Positions 26,125 through 35,491 of a stretch of 64,000 nt of DNA are shown here, in pieces. The position numbers and the translations under genes were made by a program. The first letter of the stretch is position 1; every line of letters begins with the position of its first letter. Below the pieces are notes generated by a model. The model made no database searches and had not been told where the DNA came from. It saw nothing but the letters and a program-made list of their open reading frames with translations. The stretch comes from Sphingobacterium thalpophilum (GTDB taxonomy: Bacteria; Bacteroidota; Bacteroidia; Sphingobacteriales; Sphingobacteriaceae), in NCBI GenBank assembly GCA_945868825.1, contig CAMBMM010000002.1:283636-347635 (forward strand), in the 5' to 3' direction.

Positions 26125-28953
26125 ATGAAAATTACACTCAAAATTTATGTTTTAGCAACCTTAGTTGCGGTAACTTTAACTACACAGGCTCAAAACAAGC
26201 CCTCAGCAAAAAAGGCAAGCGCCTCTAGCCAAATTTTACCACTAGACCCCAATGTAAAAACCGGTCGTTTAGCCAATGGATTCACCTATTATATCCGTAA
26301 AAATGTAGAGCCTAAAAATAGAGCAACCCTCTATTTAGCTAATAAAGTAGGTTCTATTTTAGAGAACGATGACCAACAAGGCTTGGCTCACTTTATGGAG
26401 CACATGAGCTTCAACGGAACCAAGAATTATCCTAAAAACGATTTAGTTGGTTATTTGCAAAAAGCGGGTGTTCGTTTTGGTGCCGATTTAAATGCATACA
26501 CCAGTTTTGATGAAACAGTGTATCAATTACCCATTCCGACCGACGATCCTGAGGTGTTTAGAAACGGCATGCAAATTATGCGTGATTGGGCGCAAGATGC
26601 TACCCTAGATTTGGAAGAAATTAACAAAGAACGAGGTGTAGTTTTAGAAGAAAAACGATTAGGGAAAGGTGCTGCACAACGTATGCAACAACAATATTTA
26701 CCGGTAATATTTAATGGTTCTAGATACGCAAATCGTTTACCTATTGGTACCGAAGAGGTATTGAAGAATTTTAAACCCGAAACCATAAAATCATTTTACA
26801 CTGATTGGTATCGCCCCGATTTACAAGCACTTATTGTAGTTGGCGATATAGATGTGGATGCGGTAGAAAAACAAATTAAAGTACAGTTTGCCGATTTAAA
26901 AAAACCAGCAAAAGCAAAACCACGTACCCAATACAACATTCCCTTAAGCGGTACCAATCAATTTATAGCCGTAACCGATAAAGAGTTTCCTGTTACAGTG
27001 GTACAAATGATTATTAAACACCCCGAACAAGTTATTCGTACCGATGCCGATTACCGAGCCAGTATTATTCAAACGCTATTTAACCGGATGATGCAAGCCC
27101 GTTTTGTGGAATTAACTAAACAGGCCAATCCTCCCTTTTTACAAGCCGGTGGTAACGTTAGCGGTTTCTTAGCCGGATTAGACGCTTTTACTTTATTTAT
27201 GGTGGCCAAACCAGGTGAATTAGAAAAAGGATTTAAAGCTGCCTTAACCGAGTCGGAGCGTATTAAGAAATTTGGTTATACCCAAACAGAGTTAGATAGA
27301 GCGAAACAATCTTATCTTTTGCAAGTTGAATCTTCTTTTAAAGAAAAAGATAAAACACAATCGGATGCCTATGTGAATGAATATTTACAATATTTCTTAA
27401 AGGGGCAAGCCGCTCCGGGTATCGCGTATGAATACACATTGTCGCAAAAACAAACTCCAGAAATTACACTTGCCGAAGTTAACGAATTGGCTAAAAAATA
27501 TATTGTAGATAAGAACCGCGACATTATAGTCATGGGCCCAGAAAAAGATAAAGCTAATTTACCTACAGATTTAACTGTAAAAACTTGGGCACAAAGTGTA
27601 GCCATATCGGCCCTTGAAGCCTATGTAGATAAAGTATCAGACAAACCGCTACTAGCCACCAAGCCAAAAGCTGGAACTATCGTTTCTGAAACTAAAACTC
27701 CCGAATTGGGCATTACCGAATTGGTATTCAGCAATGGGGTTAAAGCCATTTTAAAGCCAACCGATTTTAAAAACGATGAAATTAACTTTACTGCATTCAG
27801 TCCAGGTGGCACCTCTTTGTACAGCGATGCTGATTTTCAATCGGCTAGCAGTACAGCTGGTATTGTACGTGGTAGTGGCTTAGGCGAATTTGATGCATTA
27901 CAACTACCTAAGTTATTGAATGGTAAAAAGGTATCGGTTTCGCCCTACATTACCGAACGCTCTGAAGGCTTATCTGGTTTTACTTCACCAAAAGATTTAG
28001 AAACCGCTTTACAATTAAACTACCTTTATTTTACTGCACCTCGTAAAGACGCCGAAATTTTTAAGGGCTTTATTGCACAGCAAAAAGGTGCTTTAGCTAA
28101 CCGAGAAAACGATCCGAATAGTGTGTATAGCGATACAGTTTCTGCGGTATTAGGAAATTATAATATCCGCCGTACTGGTCCAACACTACAAAAAGTAGAT
28201 CAAATTAATTTAGATAGAGCATTTGAGATTTACAAAGAACGCTTTACCGATGCCAGCGATTTTACTTATGTGTTTGTGGGTAATTTTGAGGTAGAGAAAA
28301 TAAAACCCCTGCTTGCCCAGTATTTAGGCGGATTGCCTTCGGTTAAACGAGTAGAAAGTGCTAAAGATTTAGGTATTAAGTCTCCGGCTGGTTTATTAAC
28401 TAAAACAGTGTATAAAGGCACCGAGCCAAAATCAACTGTTCGTTTGGTGTTTACAGGCGATTATACCTACAATGAAGAAAACAACACCATCTTAGATGCT
28501 CTCGGAGAGGTATTGCAAATTAAATTAATAGAACGTCTGCGTGAAGACGAGGGTGGTGTTTATAGCCCAGGGGCATTCTTCAATTATAGCAAATACCCAA
28601 GCGGTCGCTACAACTTTACCATCGCTTTTGGTTGTGGTCCAGAAAATGTAGACAAATTAATTGCTGCTTCTTTAGATGAAATTGCCAAGATTCGTAAAAA
28701 TGGGGCCCAAATGCAAGACATTGAAAAATTTGTAGCTGAAGACCGTCGCTCTACCGAAGTGCAATTAAAAGAAAATAGTTTCTGGTTGAGCTATTTGGTA
28801 AATCAATACCAAAACAATGAAGATCCTAAATTAATTTTAAGTCACTTAGATGCGCTAAAAGTAGTTAGCCCCGAACTATTAAAAGCCGCAGCCAATAAAT
28901 ACTTAAGCGGCACTAATGTGATTCAATTGATTTTACAGCCAGAGAAAAAATAA
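26125..28953 (+). CDS. Exported M16 family zinc metallopeptidase (two-domain)
   Basis: This 942-residue insulinase-family protein has a signal peptide (about 1-22, ending TQAQ). The active N-terminal M16 domain carries the inverted zinc motif HFMEH (about 89-93, in GLAHFMEHMSFNGT), with the third ligand in the EINKERGVVLEE region about 76 residues later. Two further M16 repeats follow, including a degenerate C-terminal half (from about 525) with RLREDEGGVYSPG, the substrate-binding R/Y element. It probably degrades peptides in the periplasm. The gene is monocistronic, closed by a strong bidirectional terminator. Confidence 0.95.
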   Translation: MKITLKIYVLATLVAVTLTTQAQNKPSAKKASASSQILPLDPNVKTGRLANGFTYYIRKNVEPKNRATLYLANKVGSILENDDQQGLAHFMEHMSFNGTKNYPKNDLVGYLQKAGVRFGADLNAYTSFDETVYQLPIPTDDPEVFRNGMQIMRDWAQDATLDLEEINKERGVVLEEKRLGKGAAQRMQQQYLPVIFNGSRYANRLPIGTEEVLKNFKPETIKSFYTDWYRPDLQALIVVGDIDVDAVEKQIKVQFADLKKPAKAKPRTQYNIPLSGTNQFIAVTDKEFPVTVVQMIIKHPEQVIRTDADYRASIIQTLFNRMMQARFVELTKQANPPFLQAGGNVSGFLAGLDAFTLFMVAKPGELEKGFKAALTESERIKKFGYTQTELDRAKQSYLLQVESSFKEKDKTQSDAYVNEYLQYFLKGQAAPGIAYEYTLSQKQTPEITLAEVNELAKKYIVDKNRDIIVMGPEKDKANLPTDLTVKTWAQSVAISALEAYVDKVSDKPLLATKPKAGTIVSETKTPELGITELVFSNGVKAILKPTDFKNDEINFTAFSPGGTSLYSDADFQSASSTAGIVRGSGLGEFDALQLPKLLNGKKVSVSPYITERSEGLSGFTSPKDLETALQLNYLYFTAPRKDAEIFKGFIAQQKGALANRENDPNSVYSDTVSAVLGNYNIRRTGPTLQKVDQINLDRAFEIYKERFTDASDFTYVFVGNFEVEKIKPLLAQYLGGLPSVKRVESAKDLGIKSPAGLLTKTVYKGTEPKSTVRLVFTGDYTYNEENNTILDALGEVLQIKLIERLREDEGGVYSPGAFFNYSKYPSGRYNFTIAFGCGPENVDKLIAASLDEIAKIRKNGAQMQDIEKFVAEDRRSTEVQLKENSFWLSYLVNQYQNNEDPKLILSHLDALKVVSPELLKAAANKYLSGTNVIQLILQPEKK

Positions 28954-28971
28954 GCAACAATGCTACCGTTT

Positions 28972-29003
28972 AAAAACCGGCCAATTTCTTGGCCGGTTTT
29001 TTT
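28972..29003. terminator. Bidirectional terminator between M16 and GHL10 genes
   Basis: AACCGGCCAA / TTGGCCGGTT with a 4-nt loop, A-tract on one side and T-tract on the other. It serves both converging genes. Confidence 0.92.
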
Positions 29004-29027
29004 ATTAAAACAAGTTGGTCAAGTATT

Positions 29028-30560
29028 TTAATTGACTTTTACCGGGCTGCTGTTAGACGCCTCACTTTCATTTTTAATACGATCTAGAGCAGTAATTACA
29101 TAGGTATAACGCTTACCTTTTTCTACCGTTTCATCGGTATAGCTTGTTAAATTAGCGTCAAAACTAATTTTTACGATAGCACCAACGATTGCGGTGTTTT
29201 CAGTTTCTCCTTCTTTAAATCTATAAATTACAAAACCACTGGCGGTATCGCCATCTTTTGCAGGGCTTGGTGTTTGCCAGGTTAAGATTACTCCAGTTTT
29301 GCCAGCTACGGCATCGATAAGTAGGGGCGCATTTGGTTTGATGGCATCTAACCAAGGCATGCTGGGTGGTAGAGCGGGATATTTATAGAGATTGGTTTGC
29401 AACGAATCGTTAAAACCGGCCAAATTATCTCGTAAAGATTTAGAGCTAAAGAACACGGCACCGTGTGTATATTCATTTTCTCTCAAATACCTAATTTGTC
29501 GGGGTAATTGATTTTTATCACGCCAACCCGGTCTGTTTTCTGTAGCCCTATAAGCCCCAATTCCCACATAAAAGTGTTTCCCAAAGCTATTATCTGCCCA
29601 CCAATCTACTAGCTTCTCATAGGCGGCTGCGCTATAATTAAAGGGAAAATAAATCTGCGGATTCACGTAATCTATCCAACCCATTTTTACCCATTTACGG
29701 GCATCAGCAAATAACTTACTATAGCCATCTAGCCCATTAGTTTCAGATCCACCGGGGTCTTGAGATTTGTTTCGCCAAATGCCAAAAGGGCTTATGCCAA
29801 ACTTTACATATTTTTTTACATGATGAATGCTGTCGGAAATACTATGAATAAGAGTATCCACATTTTGTCGTCTCCAATCGTTTATGGAGCTAAAACCTTG
29901 GCCGTATTGTTGAAATGTTTTGGCATCATTTAGCACATGGTTGGCTTCCGGATAAGGATAAAAATAGTCGTCAAAATGCACCCCGTCGATATCGTAATTG
30001 CGCACTACATCCATAATAATGGAGGTAATGTATTGGCGAACTTCCGGTAGGCCTGGGTTAAACAATTTTTTACCTCCGTAGGTAATAAACCATTGGGGCT
30101 TCTGTTTGCTAATGTGTAGTGGATGCGTATGCGAATCTATTAAATCAAAAGTAGCCCGATAGGGGTTAAACCACGCATGCAACTCCATACCCCGTTTATG
30201 AGCCTCCTTGATCGCAAAACTTAAAGGATCGTAATACGGTTTTGGAGCCTTACCCTGTTGTCCGGTTAAAAATCGACTCCATTGTTCCATGCTTTGACCA
30301 TAAAAAGCATCGGCTGCGGGACGTATTTGTAACATGATGGCGTTGATACCGCTTTTTTGATGCTGATTTAGTATGGCAATGAATTCTTTTTGCTGCTCTT
30401 CACTACTTAAACCCGCTTTTGATGGCCAATCGATGTTTACCACAGTGGCTACCCAAACACCCCTAAACTCTCTTTTGGGATGATCTACTATTTGCGCCCG
30501 AAGCTGTGAACACACAAAAAAAAGCGTAAAAAAAAGCGTAAAGAAGGCGGATAGGCGCAT
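29028..30560 (-). CDS. Exported GHL10/DUF187-family glycoside hydrolase-like protein with FnIII domain
   Basis: This is a 510-residue protein with a signal peptide (about 1-23, ending LRAQ). The large (beta/alpha)8-like domain (about 30-390) begins REFRGVWVATVVNIDWPSK and contains LHAWFNPYRATF, YDIDGVHFDDYFYPYP and YVNPQIYFPF, typical of the GHL10 (DUF187) hydrolases. A C-terminal fibronectin-III-like domain follows (about 415-505). Substrate is unknown; homologues are linked to glycan or peptidoglycan breakdown. I chose the ATG at 30560 because a TTG start at 30581 would overlap the -7 box. Confidence 0.9.
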   Translation of the reverse strand: MRLSAFFTLFFTLFFVCSQLRAQIVDHPKREFRGVWVATVVNIDWPSKAGLSSEEQQKEFIAILNQHQKSGINAIMLQIRPAADAFYGQSMEQWSRFLTGQQGKAPKPYYDPLSFAIKEAHKRGMELHAWFNPYRATFDLIDSHTHPLHISKQKPQWFITYGGKKLFNPGLPEVRQYITSIIMDVVRNYDIDGVHFDDYFYPYPEANHVLNDAKTFQQYGQGFSSINDWRRQNVDTLIHSISDSIHHVKKYVKFGISPFGIWRNKSQDPGGSETNGLDGYSKLFADARKWVKMGWIDYVNPQIYFPFNYSAAAYEKLVDWWADNSFGKHFYVGIGAYRATENRPGWRDKNQLPRQIRYLRENEYTHGAVFFSSKSLRDNLAGFNDSLQTNLYKYPALPPSMPWLDAIKPNAPLLIDAVAGKTGVILTWQTPSPAKDGDTASGFVIYRFKEGETENTAIVGAIVKISFDANLTSYTDETVEKGKRYTYVITALDRIKNESEASNSSPVKVN

Positions 30561-30578
30561 AGTTTGTTTTTGGTTCGC

Positions 30579-30586
30579 CAAATATA
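30579..30586 (-). promoter_or_regulatory. -7 box of the GHL10 gene
   Basis: Minus strand TATATTTG, an exact match, 18 nt before the ATG at 30560. It excludes the TTG at 30581 as start. Confidence 0.5.
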
Positions 30587-30659
30587 GTTAAATGGTGTTT
30601 TTTACCCTAAATTTATATCAGTTGAATACCAAAATCTCCTCAATTAAATCAACAACATC

Positions 30660-30673
30660 ATTGTTTAAACAAT
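30660..30673. promoter_or_regulatory. 14-bp perfect palindrome upstream of the DUF1844 gene
   Basis: ATTGTTTAAACAAT ends 3 nt before an exact -7 box, so it covers the region where the -33 contacts would lie. It could be an operator. Confidence 0.45.
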
Positions 30674-30676
30674 TTT

Positions 30677-30684
30677 TATCTTTG
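30677..30684 (+). promoter_or_regulatory. -7 box of the DUF1844 gene
   Basis: TATCTTTG, exact TAnnTTTG match, 55 nt before the ATG at 30740. Confidence 0.5.
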
Positions 30685-30739
30685 TCGAGTATAATTTTAA
30701 AATAAACGAGCGTTAAATACGTTCTCATAGCAACCCTGT

Positions 30740-31003
30740 ATGGATAAGCACGATCAGTTATTTGGTTCTCTTTTGTATCTTTTTCACACCACCGGTATGC
30801 AGGGTTTGGGTAAACTAATGAATCCAGTAAGTAATAAAATCGAGAAAAACAATGTACAAGCTAAAGAAAGCATTGATATGCTAGAAATGTTGAAAGAGAA
30901 AAGCAAAGGCAATATTTCACCAGAACTTAGCCGCTTATTAGATCAGTTTTTAACTGATTTACGTTTAAATTATGTTGACGAAATAAAAGATATCAACCAA
31001 TAA
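30740..31003 (+). CDS. DUF1844 domain protein
   Basis: This is an 87-residue all-alpha protein. LFGSLLYLFHTTGMQGLGKLMNP, AKESIDMLEMLKEKSKGN and SPELSRLLDQFLTDLRLNYV fit the DUF1844 pattern seen in several phyla (conserved Leu-Gly-x3-Pro, Ala-Lys-x2-Ile-Asp-x-Leu, Leu-x-Asp-Leu-Arg). Function is not known. It is followed 6 nt later by a membrane-anchored coiled-coil gene and probably co-expressed with it. Confidence 0.82.
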   Translation: MDKHDQLFGSLLYLFHTTGMQGLGKLMNPVSNKIEKNNVQAKESIDMLEMLKEKSKGNISPELSRLLDQFLTDLRLNYVDEIKDINQ

Positions 31004-31009
31004 CACCCT

Positions 31010-31900
31010 ATGGAAAACACAAACGAATTTCAAGAATCCAAAAAGAATAACAACAAAATTTACCTTTTATTGGTAGTTGTTTTAGCATTATTTACCACAA
31101 ACGCTATTTTATACATTCGTAATAAAAAAGCCGATGAGCGGGTGGTTCAACTAAGCGATGATAAAACACGCATGCAAACCGAGATTGATAAAATTGAGGC
31201 CGATTTAGATAAAGCGAACACCAATTATGCTGCTTTGTCTGACTCAATGAAAAAAGAACAAGGGAGTGCCCGCGAAAAAATTAGTCAATTGCGTGAAGCC
31301 TTGCGCAAAGGAGAGCTTACTCAAAAACAATTAATTTTAGCTCAAGAAGATGTGAAACAGCTTCGCTATTTTGTTACCAAGTACGTTGCCGATATTGAGG
31401 TATTGAGGCAACAAAACGATAGCTTAAAAACAAGTGTGGCAGTAGCCAATGAACAGGTAAGAGCGTTAGAAGGCCAAAACAAAGATTTAAACAAAAAGGT
31501 GAGTGCTGCAACCGCCCTAAAGGCATTTGGTGCTTCTGTTACGGCAGTACGTATTAAATCGAGTGGTAAAGAGTCGAGCGTAAGCAAAGCGGATCATGCT
31601 CAAAAGCTAAACATAAGCTTTAATCTTGTTGATAATGATTTCGCACAAAAGGCACTTCACACTATTTTTCTTCGGGTAGTTGATCCAAGTGGAAACGTAG
31701 TCGGTGCCACTGGTAATAGCACCTTAGCGTCAGGAGAGACGATAAATTTCTCCTACAAAACAGCCATCGAATTTGCTAATGACGGCCGTATGTATACTTT
31801 AGGTTGGAATAACCAGGTAGCTTTTGTAAAAGGCGAATATACCATTACGATGTATGCAGATGGATATGTGTTGGGTACCGGAAAAATTATTTTAAAATAA
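31010..31900 (+). CDS. Membrane-anchored coiled-coil protein with C-terminal beta domain
   Basis: This 296-residue protein has a short cytoplasmic N-terminus, one transmembrane helix (about 17-35, IYLLLVVVLALFTTNAILY) and a long coiled coil (about 40-170, heptad Leu/Ile/Val with many Lys/Glu/Gln). A C-terminal beta-rich domain (about 175-296) contains VTAVRIKSSGKESS, FLRVVDPSGNVVG and GEYTITMYADGYVLGTGKI. The topology suggests a periplasmic stalk and head. I do not know a function, but similar proteins are common in Bacteroidota. Its gene ends at a strong terminator. Confidence 0.85.
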   Translation: MENTNEFQESKKNNNKIYLLLVVVLALFTTNAILYIRNKKADERVVQLSDDKTRMQTEIDKIEADLDKANTNYAALSDSMKKEQGSAREKISQLREALRKGELTQKQLILAQEDVKQLRYFVTKYVADIEVLRQQNDSLKTSVAVANEQVRALEGQNKDLNKKVSAATALKAFGASVTAVRIKSSGKESSVSKADHAQKLNISFNLVDNDFAQKALHTIFLRVVDPSGNVVGATGNSTLASGETINFSYKTAIEFANDGRMYTLGWNNQVAFVKGEYTITMYADGYVLGTGKIILK

Positions 31901-31920
31901 TTCGCGATTGACTTTTATAA

Positions 31921-31950
31921 AAAAGGGGGACTTATTAGTCCCCCTTTTTT
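31921..31950. terminator. Bidirectional terminator
   Basis: AAAAGGGGGACT / AGTCCCCCTTTT stem with 4-nt loop and T-tract, between the converging coiled-coil and fabD genes. Confidence 0.92.
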
Positions 31951-31967
31951 AGTAGGTAGTATTTTAA

Positions 31968-32852
31968 TTAAGCGATACTAGCGCTATTCGTTTCCATAGC
32001 ACGATCTACTTTTTTTACCAAACTTTGTAGTACATTTCCTGGACCTACTTCGGTGAAGGAGCTTGCACCATCTTGTAGCATGTGTTGTACAATTTGGGTC
32101 CAGCGTACAGCACCAGTAAGCTGGGCAATTAGGTTTTTCTTAATACTTTCCGAATCCGTGTAGGGTTTGGCGTTTATGTTTTGGTAGATGGGGCAAATAG
32201 GCGAATTGATAGTTGTGTTCTCAATGGCCGCTTGTAATTCGGCACGGGCCGATTCCATTAATGGAGAGTGAAAAGCACCCCCAACATTTAGTTTTATAGC
32301 CCTTTTTGCACCAGCTTCGGTTAACAATTCACATGCTTTATCAATGCCGAAAATACTACCCGAAATAACCAATTGGCCTGGACAGTTGTAATTTGCTGGT
32401 ACTACCACATCGTCTATTTTGGCACAAATTTCTTCTACAATAGCATCTTCTAGACCTAAAATAGCCGCCATGGTTGAGGGGTATATTTCGCACGCTTTTT
32501 GCATGGCATTGGCACGAGCGGCTACTAAGCGTAAACCATCTTCAAAAGAAAGCGCTCCGGCAGCTACCAAAGCCGAAAACTCACCCAAGCTATGTCCAGC
32601 AACCATATCCGGTTTAAATGAAGACCCTAATACTTTTGCTAAAATTACCGAGTGAAGAAAAATAGCTGGTTGGGTTACCTTGGTTTCTTTTAAATCTTCT
32701 TCGGTACCATTAAACATGATATCGGTAATTCGGAAACCTAAAATAGAGTTGGCTTGCTCAAATAGTGCCTTGGCTTCTGCTGATTGTTCGTACAATTCTT
32801 TGCCCATGCCTACAAATTGTGCTCCTTGTCCAGGAAAAATGTATGCTTTCAT
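31968..32852 (-). CDS. fabD: Malonyl-CoA--ACP transacylase
   Basis: FabD loads malonyl groups on ACP for fatty-acid synthesis. The 294-residue protein shows FPGQGAQFVGMG at the N-terminus, the nucleophile Ser in VAGHSLGEFSALVAAGAL (about 89-93), the catalytic His in GGAFHSPLM (about 199) and the conserved Arg near 116. It is last in the queD-folE-fabD minus-strand run, 12 nt after folE. Confidence 0.97.
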   Translation of the reverse strand: MKAYIFPGQGAQFVGMGKELYEQSAEAKALFEQANSILGFRITDIMFNGTEEDLKETKVTQPAIFLHSVILAKVLGSSFKPDMVAGHSLGEFSALVAAGALSFEDGLRLVAARANAMQKACEIYPSTMAAILGLEDAIVEEICAKIDDVVVPANYNCPGQLVISGSIFGIDKACELLTEAGAKRAIKLNVGGAFHSPLMESARAELQAAIENTTINSPICPIYQNINAKPYTDSESIKKNLIAQLTGAVRWTQIVQHMLQDGASSFTEVGPGNVLQSLVKKVDRAMETNSASIA

Positions 32853-32864
32853 CTATTTCTAAAA

Positions 32865-33518
32865 TTAATCTAGGCTAGCGGTAATTAAACGTAAAAATTC
32901 AGCACGTGTTTTATCCTCTTCAAACTCTCCGGTAAATGCCGATGTAGTGGTTACCGAATTCTGTTTTTGCACTCCCCGCATGGCCATGCACAAATGCTTG
33001 CACTCAATAACAACGGCAACTCCAACAGGGTTTAGGGTCTCTTGAATACAATCGCGAATCTCGTTGGTTAAGCGCTCTTGTACTTGTAGCCTACGGGCAA
33101 AGGCATCTACCACACGTGGCAGTTTACTTAAACCCACAATGTGACCGTTGGGAATGTAGGCAATGTGTGCCTTGCCGAAAAAAGGCAACATATGGTGTTC
33201 ACACATAGAGAATATCTCAATATCTTTTACAACCACCATTTGGCTGTAGTCTTCTTTAAACATGGCGCTTTTTAAAATTGTCGCCGGATCCATGTCGTAA
33301 CCCTGGGTTAAAAACTGCAAGGCCTTGGCTACACGTTCTGGGGTTTTAAGTAACCCTTCTCTAGATGGATCTTCACCCAATTGTGGCAAAATAGCGGCAT
33401 AGTGGCGGGCAATGTCATCGATCTTATCTTGATTGTACCGATCTATCTTGGTATATCCGTTTAGTGTTTCCTCTTCGTCGAGGTGATCAAATTTGTTCAT
33501 GGTAGGGTTGTTATGCAC
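32865..33518 (-). CDS. folE: GTP cyclohydrolase I
   Basis: FolE (EC 3.5.4.16) converts GTP to 7,8-dihydroneopterin triphosphate for folate and queuosine synthesis. The 217-residue protein has the zinc Cys and His in [19 protein letters not shown] (about 105-125), [25 protein letters not shown] and the second zinc Cys in [11 protein letters not shown]. All zinc ligands are present. The start overlaps queD by 8 nt, indicating translational coupling. Confidence 0.97.
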   Translation of the reverse strand: MHNNPTMNKFDHLDEEETLNGYTKIDRYNQDKIDDIARHYAAILPQLGEDPSREGLLKTPERVAKALQFLTQGYDMDPATILKSAMFKEDYSQMVVVKDIEIFSMCEHHMLPFFGKAHIAYIPNGHIVGLSKLPRVVDAFARRLQVQERLTNEIRDCIQETLNPVGVAVVIECKHLCMAMRGVQKQNSVTTTSAFTGEFEEDKTRAEFLRLITASLD

Positions 33519-33924
33519 CGAAATATTCTACGTAATTATTTTCTGTTTCGAACAGTTTAATGCGGTGTAAGGCCACACCTAATTGCTTAATAGGTAGGTC
33601 TAGTTGATTCCAAATTTCCAACGCTAAAATTTCAGTGGAGGCTAATTTACCCTTCATAAAGTCTACATCTAAGTTGATGTTTTTATGATCTAAGGGATCT
33701 ATTACGTTGGTAATAATTATTTTTTTAAGGTCTTTTAAATCAATTACAAAACCCGTTTCCGGATTAATTCCTCCCTTAATGGTTACAAATAATTCGTAAT
33801 TGTGGCCATGCCAATTTGGGTTGGCACACTTACCAAAAGTGTCGTTATTTTTTTCTACCGACCAATCTTCGCGGTATAATTTGTGAGCGGCATTAAATCG
33901 CTCTCTACGGGTTATAAAAATCAT
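33511..33924 (-). CDS. queD: 6-pyruvoyltetrahydropterin synthase / 6-carboxytetrahydropterin synthase (QueD family)
   Basis: This is a 137-residue T-fold enzyme. [12 protein letters not shown] gives the first zinc His, [13 protein letters not shown] the catalytic Cys and the two other zinc His residues. [20 protein letters not shown] (catalytic Asp-His region) and the C-terminal ETENNYVEY Glu fit the family. Coupling with folE supports use of dihydroneopterin triphosphate, most likely for 7-deazaguanine (queuosine) precursor synthesis. Sequence alone does not separate QueD from PTPS activity, and no other que gene is in the window. Confidence 0.9.
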   Translation of the reverse strand: MIFITRRERFNAAHKLYREDWSVEKNNDTFGKCANPNWHGHNYELFVTIKGGINPETGFVIDLKDLKKIIITNVIDPLDHKNINLDVDFMKGKLASTEILALEIWNQLDLPIKQLGVALHRIKLFETENNYVEYFGA

Positions 33925-33943
33925 TTCTCTTTCTATTATGTAG

Positions 33944-33951
33944 CAAATATA
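33944..33951 (-). promoter_or_regulatory. -7 box of queD-folE-fabD
   Basis: Minus strand TATATTTG, exact match, 19 nt before the queD ATG. A TTG on the same strand lies 16 nt further upstream and may be part of the -33 element. Confidence 0.55.
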
Positions 33952-33992
33952 AATAAACCCTACGAAGCAATACAGGAAAGCTGGATAGTGTT

Positions 33993-34000
33993 TAACTTTA
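33993..34000 (+). promoter_or_regulatory. -7 box of mqnB, near-leaderless arrangement
   Basis: TAACTTTA, one mismatch from TAnnTTTG, 4 nt before the mqnB ATG. Confidence 0.4.
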
Positions 34001-34004
34001 CGGC

Positions 34005-34649
34005 ATGAAAATTTTGCTAGTTACCGCCACTTCTGCCGAAATAGCACCCCTGCTTACCAAGCACTTTTTAGGCCAAAATACCGACTCATTTACCCTGGGT
34101 AAGCACCAAGTAAACGTACTTATAACAGGTGTAGGAATGGTTTCTACCGCCTTTGCCCTGGGGCAAGAATTAACTAAAAATGGGTATGATTTAGCCATTA
34201 ATGCAGGCATTGGCGGTTCTTTCGATCGCGACATTCCGTTAGGCAAGGTTTTACATATTAGTGACGATACTTTTGCTGAATTAGGCGCCGAGGATGCAGA
34301 TGGATTTATAGCCATAGATACGCTCGGTTTTGGCACGCAATACACCCAAGCTCTAGTTCCAGCTATTCCGTTTCCTTTTTTAGAAACTATACAAAAAGCC
34401 AGCGCCATAACCGTAAATAAAGTTCATGGTCATGCAAGTTCCATCGCCGCTACCACTTCTAAATACCATGTGCAAGTTGAAAGTATGGAAGGTGCAGCCT
34501 TTTTTTACAGTTGTGCCCAAGCTCAAGTACCTTCCATTCAGTTAAGAGCTATTTCTAATTGGATAGAGCCCCGCAATCGCGATGCTTGGAATATTCCGCT
34601 AGCCATTGCCAACCTGAACCAAAGTATAGAACAACTTTTAAGCGAATAA
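34005..34649 (+). CDS. mqnB: Futalosine hydrolase
   Basis: MqnB removes hypoxanthine from futalosine, yielding dehypoxanthine futalosine in the futalosine route to menaquinone. The 214-residue protein is of the nucleoside phosphorylase fold, with ITGVGMVSTAFALG (about 43-56), AINAGIGGSFD and the purine-binding VESMEGAAFFYSC (about 160-172). MTA/SAH nucleosidases share the fold, but the coupled mqnD gene (TAATG overlap) supports the futalosine role. Confidence 0.93.
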   Translation: MKILLVTATSAEIAPLLTKHFLGQNTDSFTLGKHQVNVLITGVGMVSTAFALGQELTKNGYDLAINAGIGGSFDRDIPLGKVLHISDDTFAELGAEDADGFIAIDTLGFGTQYTQALVPAIPFPFLETIQKASAITVNKVHGHASSIAATTSKYHVQVESMEGAAFFYSCAQAQVPSIQLRAISNWIEPRNRDAWNIPLAIANLNQSIEQLLSE

Positions 34650-35491
34650 TGAAAAAGCTGAGTTTAGGGTTTTCTCCTTGCCCCAACGATACCTTTATTT
34701 TCGATGCACTTATTCATCATAAAATTGATACCGAGGGTCTAGAGTTTGATGTTTTTTTCGACGATGTAGAAACGCTTAATAGAAAAGCCTTGCAAGGCGT
34801 ATTAGATATTACAAAACTTAGTTTCCATGCGTTTGCGCATGTAAGCGATAAGTATGTGCTGCTCGATGCCGGTAGTGCTTTTGGTTTTGGCGTGGGCCCT
34901 TTGCTAATTTCAAAAACAGCCTACACGCCTAAAGAAGTAAAAAGCCAACCCAGCCTTAGCGTGGGTATACCCGGTACCTTTACCACCGCTAATTTTTTAT
35001 TGGGTATTGCTTTCCCAGAATTGCAACATAAAAAAGAGTTGGTGTTTTCGGCTATTGAAGAATCGTTGTTAAACGAAGAACTCAATTTGGGCGTAATTAT
35101 TCACGAGAATAGGTTTACCTATGTGCAAAAAGGCCTCCATAAGGTTATGGATTTGGGCGATTATTGGGAGCAAGAAACAGGCATGCCCATACCCCTAGGA
35201 GGTATTGTGATTAAGCGAAACATAGATACAGAAACACAACATACCGTAAACCGCTTAATTCGTAAAAGTGTAGAATATGCATTTGAACACCCCGAAGCCA
35301 GTAGCGATTTTGTGCGCCAGCATGCACAAGAGTTGGATGAATCGGTACGCAAGCAACACATCGATTTATATGTAAATAAATACAGTATTGATTTGGGCGA
35401 TTTGGGTAAAAAAGCCATTCGGGTGTTTTTTGAGAAAGGCCAATCGGCGGGGCTTATTTCTACGTCTATTGAGAAGCTTTTTCTTACCTAA
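34649..35491 (+). CDS. mqnD: 1,4-dihydroxy-6-naphthoate synthase
   Basis: MqnD converts cyclic dehypoxanthinyl futalosine to 1,4-dihydroxy-6-naphthoate in menaquinone synthesis. The 280-residue periplasmic-binding-protein-like fold begins KLSLGFSPCPNDTFIFDAL, which is diagnostic. Other blocks are FDVFFDDVETLN, DITKLSFHAF and VGIPGTFTTANFLL, with the active-site His in VIIHENRFTY. I chose the ATG at 34649, which shares one base with the mqnB stop. An in-frame ATG at 34559 would add 30 residues read from inside mqnB. mqnA, mqnC and mqnE are not in this window. Confidence 0.96.
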   Translation: MKKLSLGFSPCPNDTFIFDALIHHKIDTEGLEFDVFFDDVETLNRKALQGVLDITKLSFHAFAHVSDKYVLLDAGSAFGFGVGPLLISKTAYTPKEVKSQPSLSVGIPGTFTTANFLLGIAFPELQHKKELVFSAIEESLLNEELNLGVIIHENRFTYVQKGLHKVMDLGDYWEQETGMPIPLGGIVIKRNIDTETQHTVNRLIRKSVEYAFEHPEASSDFVRQHAQELDESVRKQHIDLYVNKYSIDLGDLGKKAIRVFFEKGQSAGLISTSIEKLFLT

